This document shows positions 52,212 to 60,699 of a stretch of 64,000 bases of DNA, in pieces. The translations under genes and the position numbers were made by a program. Numbering within the stretch: position 1 is the stretch's first letter; every line of letters begins with the position of its first letter. The notes beneath the pieces are model-generated. The model had not been told where the DNA came from and searched no databases. It was given only the letters and a program-made list of their open reading frames with translations. Source of the DNA: Pseudonocardia cypriaca (GTDB lineage: Bacteria > Actinomycetota > Actinomycetes > Mycobacteriales > Pseudonocardiaceae); NCBI RefSeq assembly GCF_006717045.1, contig NZ_VFPH01000002.1, positions 2,666,001 to 2,730,000 on the forward strand, read 5' to 3'.

Positions 52212-52767
52212 GATCGCGGACGGACGACCGCCACCGATCCGCCCCGTCGCCGGCGGCGATGGCATCCGCGGCTGCATGCACGACGGCGAAGAGGAACGCG
52301 GCGGCGGCGCGGGCGTCGACCGCCCGGAAGGCGCCCTCCTCGATGCCCCGGCTGAGGAACCGGGCGATCGCCCCGATGATGTCCACGTCGTCGTCGATCG
52401 GTGCGAGCACGGCGGCGGAGTGGAAGACCGCGTGGTGGAGGCCACTCGGCTGGGCGATGAAGTCGATGGCGGCGTCGCACTCGGCGTCGAGGACGGCCCA
52501 CCAGTCGAGGCGCTCGGGCGACTCGGCGAGCTCCCGGTACCGCGTCACGTACTCCTGCTGCACCCGGTCGCGCACCGCGACGAGCATGTCGTCCCACGAG
52601 GAGAAGTAGAGGTAGAACGTCCCCTTCGCGGCATCGGCCTCGGTGGTGACCGCCTGCGCCCAGTTCGACACCTCCCGTCCGGACCGCAGGAGCCGGACGG
52701 CCGCGTCGATCAGCTCGGCGCGTCTCTCGTCCGGGGTGAGGCGACGACGCGTCCGGGGGATGCCCAC
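52177..52767 (-). CDS. TetR-family regulator
   Basis: A 196-residue regulator; HTH VTTEADAAKGTFYLYFSSWD at about 40-60. ATG 52767 follows the P450 stop by 9 bp, so it is co-transcribed with the P450 and may bind the twin dyads at 54022-54068. C-terminal domain starts YVTRYRELAESPERLDW. Confidence 0.9.
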   Translation of the reverse strand: MGIPRTRRRLTPDERRAELIDAAVRLLRSGREVSNWAQAVTTEADAAKGTFYLYFSSWDDMLVAVRDRVQQEYVTRYRELAESPERLDWWAVLDAECDAAIDFIAQPSGLHHAVFHSAAVLAPIDDDVDIIGAIARFLSRGIEEGAFRAVDARAAAAFLFAVVHAAADAIAAGDGADRWRSSVRDLTRSWLGRTDG

Positions 52768-52776
52768 GGCCAGAGG

Positions 52777-54003
52777 CTAGGACCTGTGCACGATCGGCAG
52801 CTCGCTCGGCCCGCGCAGGTTGACGTGTTCGCGGTACGGCGGCGGGTCGAGGACCAGCTTCGGCTCCCGCACGCGCTGGGCGAACCGGGTCAATGCGATC
52901 CGTCCCTCGAGCCGCGCCAACGGGGCACCGAGGCAGAAGTGCGGGCCGAACCCGAAGCCGAGGTGGCGGATCTCGGTGCGATGCGGGTCGAAGCGATCCG
53001 GGTCGGGGTTGGCGTCCGGGTCGCGGTGCGCGGCGGCCAGCAGGAGGATCAACATGCTCCCCCCGGGCACGACCACGTCGCCGATGGGCACGTCCTGCTT
53101 CGCGATGCGCGCGGTGAGCTGCACGGGCGGGTCGTAGCGCAGGACCTCCTCGACGACCGCGGGTGCCGAGCCGGGGTCGGCGCGCAGTCCGGCCAGCTGG
53201 TCGGGGTTGCGCAGCAGGGCGAGCACCCCAGCCGCGATCAGGTTGACGGTGGTCTCGTGCCCGGCCACCAGGAGGAGCACGACGGTGGACACCAGCTCGT
53301 CGTGGGTCAACGCGTCGCCGCCCTCCTCCGCCGCGAGGAGCGCCGAGATCAGGTCCTCGCCGCCGGCGTGAGCCCGCCGGTCTGCGACGAGGTCGTTCAC
53401 GTACCGGTGCATCTCGATCAGCCCCGGCACCCACCCCGGCGTCTCCCCCGCAAGGTCGCCGACCGGCGTGAACCCGTCGAGGAACTGCGTGAGCTGCGCG
53501 GACCATCGCCGGAAGAGCGGCTCGTCGGCCAGCGGGACGCCGAGCATCCGACAGATCACCGTCACCGGCAGCGGGTGGGCGAAGTCGGCGAGCACGTCGA
53601 ACGAGTCGCGCCCGGCGGTGCGATCCAGGAGCTCGTCCACCAGATCGACGATGGTTGGCTCCATCCGAGCGACGGCACGAGCGGTGAACGGCCGGCTTGC
53701 GAGGCGCCGCAGCCGCGTGTGGTCCGGCGGGTCCTGGGAGAGGAACCAGGGCTGCCGCACGGACGACGGTGTGCCCGGCGGGAGCGCGACGCCGTCCAGG
53801 AACGACCCGGTGCGCCGCCACCGCTCCGCGCTCAGCCGCGGTTCGCGCAACAGCCGCTCGCAGTCGTCGAACCCGCTGACGATCGCGGTGGACATCTCCT
53901 CGATCCACACCGGCCCCAGCTGCCGCAGCCGCGCGTAGATCGGGTACGGGTCGGCACGCGACGCCGGGTCGAGCAACGAGCCGACCAGCTGGGATCCCGA
54001 CAC
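52777..54003 (-). CDS. Cytochrome P450 (CYP107-like)
   Basis: A 408-residue P450: I-helix LLVAGHETTVNLI, ExxR as EEVLR, heme loop FGFGPHFCLGAPLARLE with the cysteine ligand. The layout (AGHETT, GAPLARLE) is that of CYP107-type enzymes that hydroxylate small molecules. Preceded by two palindromic sites and the VOC dioxygenase; in the operon of the oxalomesaconate enzymes it may hydroxylate or demethylate an aromatic precursor, but that is inference. Confidence 0.93.
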   Translation of the reverse strand: MSGSQLVGSLLDPASRADPYPIYARLRQLGPVWIEEMSTAIVSGFDDCERLLREPRLSAERWRRTGSFLDGVALPPGTPSSVRQPWFLSQDPPDHTRLRRLASRPFTARAVARMEPTIVDLVDELLDRTAGRDSFDVLADFAHPLPVTVICRMLGVPLADEPLFRRWSAQLTQFLDGFTPVGDLAGETPGWVPGLIEMHRYVNDLVADRRAHAGGEDLISALLAAEEGGDALTHDELVSTVVLLLVAGHETTVNLIAAGVLALLRNPDQLAGLRADPGSAPAVVEEVLRYDPPVQLTARIAKQDVPIGDVVVPGGSMLILLLAAAHRDPDANPDPDRFDPHRTEIRHLGFGFGPHFCLGAPLARLEGRIALTRFAQRVREPKLVLDPPPYREHVNLRGPSELPIVHRS

Positions 54004-54021
54004 GGCAACGCTCCCGACCTC

Positions 54022-54068
54022 GACCTAATGACTTGAGGTCAGTATTGCTGACCTCAAGTCATCAGGTC
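54022..54068. promoter_or_regulatory. Double palindromic operator upstream of the P450
   Basis: A 47-bp inverted repeat: 21-nt arms with one mismatch around CAATA/TATTG (TGACCTCAAGTCA and its complement TGACTTGAGGTCA). Each arm holds its own 13-bp dyad (TGAC...GTCA), with centres 20 bp apart. Lies between the dioxygenase stop and the P450 start. Fits two cooperating dimers of a TetR-type regulator; it can also form a strong hairpin in RNA. Confidence 0.7.
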
Positions 54069-54082
54069 AACGCCCGCGCGCC

Positions 54083-55054
54083 TCATTCCGATGGCGCCTC
54101 CACCGGCGGGGTGCCGTGGGTGTGGAAGGACGAGATGGTCTTCAGACCCCACGCCTGCCCCTTGGCCCGTTCCGCCTCGGTCCAGGTCACCGGCTCCCAG
54201 TCCGGGGCGAAGATCAGCCGAGCGGTCGGGTTGCACAGCTCGATGCGGTTGCCACCCGGCTCGTAGACGTAGAGGAAGAAGGTCTGCTGGATCGCGTGCT
54301 TGTGCGGGCCGGTCTCGATGAACACGCCGTTGTCGAGTGCGATGTCGGCGGCGCGGAGGATGTCCTCCCGCGTGTCGGTTGCGAACGCGATGTGGTGGAG
54401 CCGGCCGGTCGAGCCGGTCCAGTCGTTCGTGTAGACGAGGTCGTAGGACTTCTGGGCGAAGTTGGTCCACTGGCCGGAGATCACGCCGGTGTCGAGCTGG
54501 ATCTGCTCGGTGACCCGGCCGCCGAGCGCGTCGCAGATGAACCCACCGTTGGCGGCCGCGTCCTTGGCGAGGTAGTTCACGTGGTCGAGCCGCCGCACGC
54601 TGACGCCGCGGCCGGGGTAGGCCTGGGCCTGGTTCTTCAGGGCGGGGCGCAGGTGCTCCGGCGGCTGGTACCGCTCGGTCTCCCAGTAGATCTCGATCTC
54701 GTGGCCGTCGGGGTCGCGGAAGAGGTAGGTGGGGCCGATGCCCGGGTCGCCGTCGACCCAGCCGATGCCCAGACCTCGCTCCTCAACGGCCGCGACCCGT
54801 CGCTTCAGCGCCTCCTCGCTGGACGCGCGCAGGGCGGTGCGGCCGACACCCGAGGTCTTCGACGCCGTCAGCTTGATGCTGTGGTGCTCGTAGTCGTCCC
54901 AGGTGCGCAGGAAGACCGAGTCGCCGTGGCTACCGTTCTCGGTGAGCCCCAGGATCCGGACGAAGAAGTCGAGGCTGCGCTCCGGCTCGGGGGTGAGGAG
55001 CTCGACGTGGCCGAGGTGGGCGATCTCGTGGCGGGGGGACTTCTCGGGGGACAT
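54083..55054 (-). CDS. Type I extradiol dioxygenase (VOC superfamily, catechol 2,3-dioxygenase type)
   Basis: A 323-residue two-domain VOC dioxygenase: N-terminal HVELLTPEPERSLDFFVRIL, C-terminal RRLDHVNYLAKDAA with metal His, LHHIAFATDTRED with the second His, and GGNRIELCNPTARL with the Glu. The active-site residues of iron- or manganese-dependent extradiol enzymes are all present. It is 14 bp after the GalD-like gene, so it should supply the ring-cleavage step of the oxalomesaconate pathway; gallate dioxygenases described so far are type II enzymes of a different fold. Confidence 0.9.
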   Translation of the reverse strand: MSPEKSPRHEIAHLGHVELLTPEPERSLDFFVRILGLTENGSHGDSVFLRTWDDYEHHSIKLTASKTSGVGRTALRASSEEALKRRVAAVEERGLGIGWVDGDPGIGPTYLFRDPDGHEIEIYWETERYQPPEHLRPALKNQAQAYPGRGVSVRRLDHVNYLAKDAAANGGFICDALGGRVTEQIQLDTGVISGQWTNFAQKSYDLVYTNDWTGSTGRLHHIAFATDTREDILRAADIALDNGVFIETGPHKHAIQQTFFLYVYEPGGNRIELCNPTARLIFAPDWEPVTWTEAERAKGQAWGLKTISSFHTHGTPPVEAPSE

Positions 55055-55068
55055 CGTCGCTCCAGGCG

Positions 55069-56094
55069 TCAGGGACGGGGGAAGGCGGTGCCGTCGAACA
55101 GGGCGCGGGCGGTGCGGATCACGGCGGAGCGGCGCACGCGCGGGGGATCGCTCCCCTGGTCCACGTCGACGTCGACCTCCAGCACGCCGCTCGGGTGCTC
55201 CACCACGAACGGGCGGCCGTCCTCGGGCCGGACCAGCAGCTCGTGCCCGACAGCGCCGTCGAGCAGCGCCGCGGTGACCACGCTGACGGCGCCGAACACC
55301 CCGATCGACGGGTGCTGGCGCACCGGGTCGAAGGCGTTGAACGTGCGGGTGGCGATCGCCCCGCCTGCCCGCGGGGCGGAGACGAGCGTGATCTTGGGGA
55401 CGGCGGAGCCGGTGACGTCACCCAGGCCCATCAGCTTGCCGGCCTGGATCCGCAGGGACCGGATGCGCTCGGCTCCGAGGTCCTCGGCGCGGGTGACGAC
55501 GACCGGCATCCCGTTGTCGATGCACGTCACCGGGAGGCCGTCGATCTCGTCGACGAGCCGGCCGGTCGGCAGCAGGCTGCCGCAGACCGAGCCCTCGGTG
55601 CCGGCGAAGGCCAGCGCCACCGGGGCCGCCGTGCCGGGCACGCCGGCCACCGCCGTGTCGCCCGCGTAGTCGACGCGCCCGCCGGGCGTGGCGAACGTCG
55701 ACTCCGCGCGGCCACCGGTGTTCACCAGCCGGATCCGCACGCTCGTGCGCTCGGCCCCGGCGGCCACGAGGCCACGCTCGACGGCGAACTGGCCGACGGC
55801 GGCCAGTAGGTTGCCGCACGTCTGGCGGTCCGAGACGGTGGCCGCCTCGATCCCGACCTGCAGGAACAGGTAGTCCACGTCGCAGTCCGGCTCGGCGGAG
55901 CGCGACACGACGGCCACCTTGCTGGTCACCGGCTGGGCGCCGCCGAGCCCGTCGATCTGAGCCGGGTCGGGGCTGCCCATGATCCGCAGCAGCAGGTCGT
56001 CGCGCTCGGCCGCATCGGCCGGGAGGTCGGCGGCCAGGAAGAACGCGCCCTTCGAGGTGCCGCCGCGCATGAGGAGGCAACGAATCCCGGTCAC
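55069..56094 (-). CDS. galD: 4-oxalomesaconate tautomerase-like (PrpF/GalD type)
   Basis: A 341-residue PrpF-family isomerase; GTG 56094 overlaps the aldolase stop by 4 bp. CLLMRGGTSKGAFFLAADLP at the N-terminus and DRQTCGNLLAAVGQFAVERG are the family signatures, the latter with the catalytic Cys. GalD interconverts keto and enol forms of 4-oxalomesaconate in gallate degradation; the adjacent galC- and galB-type genes support this over methylaconitate isomerase. Confidence 0.87.
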   Translation of the reverse strand: MTGIRCLLMRGGTSKGAFFLAADLPADAAERDDLLLRIMGSPDPAQIDGLGGAQPVTSKVAVVSRSAEPDCDVDYLFLQVGIEAATVSDRQTCGNLLAAVGQFAVERGLVAAGAERTSVRIRLVNTGGRAESTFATPGGRVDYAGDTAVAGVPGTAAPVALAFAGTEGSVCGSLLPTGRLVDEIDGLPVTCIDNGMPVVVTRAEDLGAERIRSLRIQAGKLMGLGDVTGSAVPKITLVSAPRAGGAIATRTFNAFDPVRQHPSIGVFGAVSVVTAALLDGAVGHELLVRPEDGRPFVVEHPSGVLEVDVDVDQGSDPPRVRRSAVIRTARALFDGTAFPRP

Positions 56095-56777
56095 TGCTGG
56101 GCCTTCACGTACTCGACCCCCAGCTCGGCCAGGGTGGCGCGCAGGCCGTAGCGGTCGAGGCCCAGCTCGCCGTCGCGGAACGCGCGGCGGGTGGCCTCCT
56201 CCTTCTCCAGCCGGGCCCGGCCAGCGGTGAGCGCCTCGCCGACCCGGTCCCGCGGCACGCACACGACGCCGTCGTCGTCGGCGAGCACGGCGTCGCCGGG
56301 CCGCACGACCTGCCCGCCGACCACGATCGGCACGTTCACCGCCCCGGCCGTCGCCTTGACGGTGCCCTGCGCGCTCACCGCGGCCGACCACGCCGGGAAG
56401 CCCATCGCGCGCAGGTCGGCCACGTCGCGGACGCCGGTGGTGGTGACGACCCCGCGCACGCCGCGGTGGGCGAGCGCGGTGGCGAAGAGCTCACCGAAGA
56501 GCCCGTCGGTGCAGGGCGAGGTGGTGGTGACGACCATCAGGTCGCCCTCGCGGCACTGCTCGACGGCTGCGTGGATCATCAGGTTGTCCCCGGGCCAGCA
56601 CAGCACGGTGACGGCCGTGCCGCCGACGCGTGCACCCTGCTGGATCGGCCGCAGCTCCGGGCCGAGGTAGCAGGTGCGCCCCAGCGCCTCGTGCACGGTG
56701 GCCACCCCGAGCTCCGCCAGCGCGTCGACGTCGGTGAGCGCGGCGCGCGGCGGGTCGGTGAGGATCACCGGCTTCAC
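56091..56777 (-). CDS. galC: 4-carboxy-4-hydroxy-2-oxoadipate aldolase/oxaloacetate decarboxylase (LigK/GalC type)
   Basis: A 228-residue RraA-fold aldolase. GTG 56777 overlaps the PIG-L-like stop by 4 bp. GDNLMIHAAVEQCREGDLMV, GVVTTTGVRDVADLRAMGFP and AVLADDDGVVCVPRDRVGE are the conserved metal and substrate loops. It splits the tricarboxylate to pyruvate and oxaloacetate. Last step of the pathway fed by galD and the hydratase. Confidence 0.88.
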   Translation of the reverse strand: MKPVILTDPPRAALTDVDALAELGVATVHEALGRTCYLGPELRPIQQGARVGGTAVTVLCWPGDNLMIHAAVEQCREGDLMVVTTTSPCTDGLFGELFATALAHRGVRGVVTTTGVRDVADLRAMGFPAWSAAVSAQGTVKATAGAVNVPIVVGGQVVRPGDAVLADDDGVVCVPRDRVGEALTAGRARLEKEEATRRAFRDGELGLDRYGLRATLAELGVEYVKAQQ

Positions 56778-57523
56778 GTCAGCTCCCCGGTGACCTGCGG
56801 GTACAGCCGCACGAAGGCCTCGGCCATCGTGTTGTGGGGCAGGCCGAGGTTGGGGCCGGCGTTGCGCTTGAGCTGCACGCCGCGGCGCTTCGCCAGGTCG
56901 GTGTAGTAGTCCCACATGTGCTGCTGCGCGGGCAGGCACTCCATCGCCTTGCGCTTGCGGTCGAACACCCCTGAGATGTCCAGCAGCACGTCGGGGCGGA
57001 AGTCGCACTGCTCGGGCTGGTGCGGCTCGAAGAAGAAGACCGGCGGGGCTCCGAGTGGCTCGCCCGGGGCGTCGTAGCCGATCGCCTGGGCGAGGACCCG
57101 CGCCTGCAGCGCCATCCGGGCGGCTGCGGGATGGTCGCCGTTGTACGGGTCGGCGAGGGTGTGCGTGAGCACGACGGTCGGGGCGAGCTCGCGGTAGACG
57201 CGCACCAGCCGGTCGACGAGCTCCTGCGACTCCACGAGCGGGTAGTCCCCCGCGTCGAGGAACCGGATCTCGGCACCGAGCGTGCCCGCGGCCTTCTCCG
57301 CCTCCTCGCGGCGGATCGCCTTGATCTCGTCGAGCGTGCGGCCCTCCCGCCAGGCCTTGGCCGACTCGCCGCGCTCGCCGAAGGAGAGGCACACCACCGT
57401 GGCGCGTTCCCCGCGCTCGGCCGCGAGCGCGATCGCCCCGCCCGCGCGCCACACGAAGTCCCCCGCGTGCGCGCTGACGACCAGCAGGCTGCCGTTACCC
57501 GAGGTGGACATGCCCCTCAGCAT
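56774..57523 (-). CDS. galB: PIG-L/LmbE-family hydratase candidate (GalB type)
   Basis: A 249-residue (or 245, from ATG 57511) zinc-hydrolase-fold protein: LLVVSAHAGDFVWRAGGAIA (the usual AHPDD site is AHAGDF here), TLDEIKAIRREEAEKAAGTL and VLTHTLADPYNGDHPAA. GalB, the 4-oxalomesaconate hydratase of Pseudomonas, is a PIG-L-fold enzyme. The placement in front of galC and galD gives a complete OMA-to-pyruvate route. Confidence 0.82.
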   Translation of the reverse strand: MLRGMSTSGNGSLLVVSAHAGDFVWRAGGAIALAAERGERATVVCLSFGERGESAKAWREGRTLDEIKAIRREEAEKAAGTLGAEIRFLDAGDYPLVESQELVDRLVRVYRELAPTVVLTHTLADPYNGDHPAAARMALQARVLAQAIGYDAPGEPLGAPPVFFFEPHQPEQCDFRPDVLLDISGVFDRKRKAMECLPAQQHMWDYYTDLAKRRGVQLKRNAGPNLGLPHNTMAEAFVRLYPQVTGELT

Positions 57524-57600
57524 CGGCTCGCCCGGAAGGGCTTGTCATCGATCTCGGTGCCCGCTTCCTCCGAGTCGAATGTCGCACCCCGGCCCCGGGC

Positions 57601-58212
57601 TCACGCCGCGAAGGCACGCAGGAACGTGTCCACCGCCGCTCGCGCCACCGCCCACAGCTCGTCGTCCGCGACCCGCCTCGTCCCCAGCCTCGAACGGGCC
57701 TCGATCGGGCCGGTGAGCAGCGCGAGGAACTGCTCGGCCGCCTGGGTCGGGTCGAGCCTGCGCAGCCGGCCCGCCAGTGCGAGCCGGGCGAGCCGGTCGG
57801 CCAGTGCATCGGTGACCCGGTCCGCAGCTCGCCCGCGGACGATGTCGATCAGGTCGGGGAACCGGCCCAGCTCCGCGTTGAGCAGCCGCCGCAGGGCCAC
57901 GGACCGCTCCTCGCAGTGGCACACGAGCATGTGGTGCGCGACGTTCTCGAGCGCGGCGCGCAGGTCGTCGCCGTCCCGCAGCTGGTCGACCACGGCGAGG
58001 TGCTCGGCCAACACTCGGTCCGCCTCGGCGGCGATCGCCTCGCGGAACAGCGTCTCCTTGTCACCGAAGTGGTTGTAGACGGTCGGCTTGGCCACGCCCG
58101 CCTCGGCCGCGATGACGTCGACGCCTGCTTGTCCGTACCCCTCGCGGGTGAACACCTCGGCCGCGGCCGCGAGGATCGCCGCTCGCTTGTCGATCCGGCC
58201 CCGGACGGTCAC
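57601..58212 (-). CDS. TetR-family regulator
   Basis: A 203-residue TetR regulator; GTG 58212. HTH VDVIAAEAGVAKPTVYNHFG near 31-50. Three genes upstream of the oxalomesaconate operon and divergent from the SDR-PPOX gene, 54 bp apart with the TGTTCG/CGAACA dyad. Could control either. Confidence 0.9.
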   Translation of the reverse strand: MTVRGRIDKRAAILAAAAEVFTREGYGQAGVDVIAAEAGVAKPTVYNHFGDKETLFREAIAAEADRVLAEHLAVVDQLRDGDDLRAALENVAHHMLVCHCEERSVALRRLLNAELGRFPDLIDIVRGRAADRVTDALADRLARLALAGRLRRLDPTQAAEQFLALLTGPIEARSRLGTRRVADDELWAVARAAVDTFLRAFAA

Positions 58213-58232
58213 GGTTGCATCCTAGGGTCCGT

Positions 58233-58253
58233 TGTTCGTTACTGACTCGAACA
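58233..58253. promoter_or_regulatory. TetR operator candidate
   Basis: TGTTCG-9 bases-CGAACA, six-base arms, centred in the 54-bp gap between the divergent TetR and SDR-PPOX starts. Confidence 0.6.
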
Positions 58254-58266
58254 GTAGATTGAACTC

Positions 58267-59535
58267 ATGAGTTCAAAGCGATTCGTGGTCACCGGCGGCA
58301 CCGACGGCATGGGACGCGCGGTCGCCCTCGACCGCCTCCGGCGTGGGGACGAGGTGGCGATCGTCGGGCGCAACGCGGACAAGGGGGCCGCCTTCCTCGA
58401 CCTCGCGGCGCGGGACGGCGCGGCCGGGCGGGCCCACTTCGTGCACGCGGACCTCGGCCTGGTGGCCGGGACCAGGGCGGCCATCCGGGAGGTCCGATCC
58501 CTCTTCCCCGCCGTCGACGCCCTGGTGCTGTGCGCGCGGCACTACCGCTCGACCAGGGCCGTCACGGCAGAGGGCGTCGAGAGCAACTTCGCGCTGTTCT
58601 ACCTGAGCCGCCACGTCATGAGCTACGAGATGACGGACCTGCTCGACGCCGCCGATTCGCCGATCATCGTCAACGTCGCCGGGCCGGGCGCCCGCACGCC
58701 CCGGGTGCGCTGGCACGACCTCGAGCTCGAGCACGGCTACGACGGAACGACGGCGATGATGCACGGCGGCCCGCTCAACGACCTGCTCGGTGTCGGGTAC
58801 GCCGACGAGGCGCCGTCGCGCAAGGTCCGCTACGCCCTGCTCAACCCGGGCACCGTCAGCACCAGCTTCTCCGGCGAGTACGACGTCACGACCGCAGCGC
58901 AGATCGACGCCATCCGCGCGACCGCCACGCCGGTCGAGGAGGGCATCCGACCGATCCTCGCGTTGCTGGACCGGCCTCCTGCGGAGCCGGTGAGCGCCTG
59001 GGTGCGGCACGAGCCGCTGCCGCTGACCGGCCCGAACTTCGACGTCGCTGCCGCCCGCCGCCTGCGCACCGAGACGCGGCGCCTGTTGGCCGCACTGCCC
59101 CGAGGAGGCCGTCGTCCGTACGTGGTCTCGGGTGTGTCGGCCGAGCGGCTCCGCGAGGTGCTCGACTCCCCGATCTTCGCCACGGTCGCGACCATCCAGC
59201 CGGACGGCACACCGCAGCAGTCCGTCGTCTGGGTGGAGCGCGACGGTGACGACGTGCTCTTCATGGTGGGCATCGGCAGTCGCAAGGAACGCAACATCCG
59301 CCGCGACCCCCGGGTGAGCGTGCTGGTCTGCCCACCGGACGCGCCCTACGGCTACGCCGCCATCCGAGGCAGGGCGGTGTTCGAACCGGCGCTCTCCGAG
59401 CGGCTCCGCGACGACCTCACGAAGAAGTACGTGGGCGTGCCCTACGCCGAGCACGTCGCGCGGACCCCGGAGGCCGAGGCGGGCGACGTGATCGCGGTGC
59501 GGCTCGTCCCGGAGCGAACGGCGGGGAGGCTGTAG
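58267..59535 (+). CDS. Fusion: SDR-like domain + PPOX (F420-type) domain
   Basis: A 422-residue protein. Residues 1-250 are an SDR: FVVTGGTDGMGRAVA, VGRNADKGAAFLDLA and LNPGTVSTSF; where a YxxxK motif should be (region of about 155-175, HGYDGTTAMMHGGPLNDLL) neither Tyr-Lys pair is in the usual spacing. Residues 290-422 are a PPOX split barrel: LDSPIFATVATIQPDGTPQQ, KERNIRRDPRVSVLV, DVIAVRLVPE. Both parts are normal in length, so a true fusion. It could be a self-contained pair of reductases or use one as substrate-binding scaffold. Confidence 0.85.
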   Translation: MSSKRFVVTGGTDGMGRAVALDRLRRGDEVAIVGRNADKGAAFLDLAARDGAAGRAHFVHADLGLVAGTRAAIREVRSLFPAVDALVLCARHYRSTRAVTAEGVESNFALFYLSRHVMSYEMTDLLDAADSPIIVNVAGPGARTPRVRWHDLELEHGYDGTTAMMHGGPLNDLLGVGYADEAPSRKVRYALLNPGTVSTSFSGEYDVTTAAQIDAIRATATPVEEGIRPILALLDRPPAEPVSAWVRHEPLPLTGPNFDVAAARRLRTETRRLLAALPRGGRRPYVVSGVSAERLREVLDSPIFATVATIQPDGTPQQSVVWVERDGDDVLFMVGIGSRKERNIRRDPRVSVLVCPPDAPYGYAAIRGRAVFEPALSERLRDDLTKKYVGVPYAEHVARTPEAEAGDVIAVRLVPERTAGRL

Positions 59536-59618
59536 CGCGGCTACCGAGGCCCTCGCCCGGTCCTGGGGGCTCTGCGAGGACACCAGCCGGCGCGGATTCT
59601 CGCCGTAAGCTCCCGGGC

Positions 59619-60446
59619 GTGGCCGATCTCGCGAGTGCGTTGCGGCGCGTCACCTACGAGGTGTTGCCGCTCGGACGCACCGAGGAGGCCGTGGTCGCGC
59701 ACGTGCCGCACGACGTGCCGCTGACGATCAGCACGAGCCACGCCAAGGGGCCGGAGCCGACCGTCGACCTCGCGGTCCGGCTCGCCGGGCACGGCTACTC
59801 CGTGACCCCGCACCTGGCCGCCCGGCAGATCCGGGACGGCACGCACCTGTCCGACCTGGTGGCGCGGCTGCACGACGCCGGTGTGGACAAGGCGTTCGTC
59901 ATCGGGGGCGACTCCCCGGAGCCGGCCGGATCGTTCGGCGACGCCCTCTCGTTGCTGGAGGCGCTCGACGGCGTCGGCAACCCGTTCCAGAGCATCGGGA
60001 TCGCCGGGTACCCGGAGGGCCACGCCCGGATCCCGGGCGCGCTGCTCGAGACGGCGCTCGAGCGGAAGGCGCCGTACGCCACCCACGCCATCACGCAGAT
60101 CTGCTTCGACGCCGACGCCACCATCGGGTGGGCGAGGCACGTGAAGCAGCACGGGATCCGGCTCCCGATCCGGGTGGGGCTGCCGGGGGTGGTGAGCCGG
60201 CAGAAGCTCGTCCGGATCTCGGCAGGCCTCGGGCTCGGGCAGTCGGCGCGGTTCCTGCTGAAGCAGCAGAGCCTGTTCTGGCGGTTCTTCCTGCCCGGCG
60301 GCTACCACCCCGGTCGCCTGGCAGGACGCCTCGCGCCCCACCTCGAGCAACCCGACGCCCACCTGGAGGGATTCCACTTCTTCACCTTCAACGAGGTGGC
60401 GAGCACCGAGGCGTGGCGCCGCTCCCTGCTCGCCCGGATCTCCTGA
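59619..60446 (+). CDS. MetF-like methylenetetrahydrofolate reductase family protein
   Basis: A 275-residue TIM-barrel protein: TYEVLPLGRT, LTISTSHAKGPEPTVDLA (usual MetF TxT/NPK stretch), GYSVTPHLAARQIRD, VIGGDSPEPAGSFGDAL and ATHAITQICFDAD. Shorter than MetF of E. coli (about 296) and lacks the usual FAD-binding start. Leaderless GTG at 59619 after a TAAGCT -10. MetF homologues of this type occur with THF-dependent O-demethylases of methoxy-aromatics, which fits the aromatic operon next door. Confidence 0.75.
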   Translation: MADLASALRRVTYEVLPLGRTEEAVVAHVPHDVPLTISTSHAKGPEPTVDLAVRLAGHGYSVTPHLAARQIRDGTHLSDLVARLHDAGVDKAFVIGGDSPEPAGSFGDALSLLEALDGVGNPFQSIGIAGYPEGHARIPGALLETALERKAPYATHAITQICFDADATIGWARHVKQHGIRLPIRVGLPGVVSRQKLVRISAGLGLGQSARFLLKQQSLFWRFFLPGGYHPGRLAGRLAPHLEQPDAHLEGFHFFTFNEVASTEAWRRSLLARIS

Positions 60447-60590
60447 GGAGGACACGTCGTCGCCTGCCCACGTCATCGACGCCGCGCGGCCGCGCACCGC
60501 CTGAAGGCGGAGCTGGCCGCCGAGGTCGGGCAGGCACGCGCCGCCGGCGTCGAGGTCGGCCTCGCGACGGTACTGGTGGGAGGGCAGACT
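60446..60590 (+). pseudogene. folD remnant
   Basis: Straight after MetF and its own AGGAGG, the DNA reads HVIDAA, then in another frame AAAHRLKAELAAEVGQARAAGVEVGLATVLVGG, the N-terminal 40 residues of FolD (methylene-THF dehydrogenase/cyclohydrolase). A frameshift separates the two pieces, no start codon remains, and the rest of FolD is missing. The pair metF-folD is typical of one-carbon operons. Confidence 0.65.
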
Positions 60591-60699
60591 TCGAGCTGTC
60601 GTTCGGCGACGTCACGGCAGGCACCGCCACGTCGGTGACCTGAGGGCCTCCCCACCCGGATCCTCAGCCGGACGCGGCCCGGTTAGCGTGCGGCGCGTG

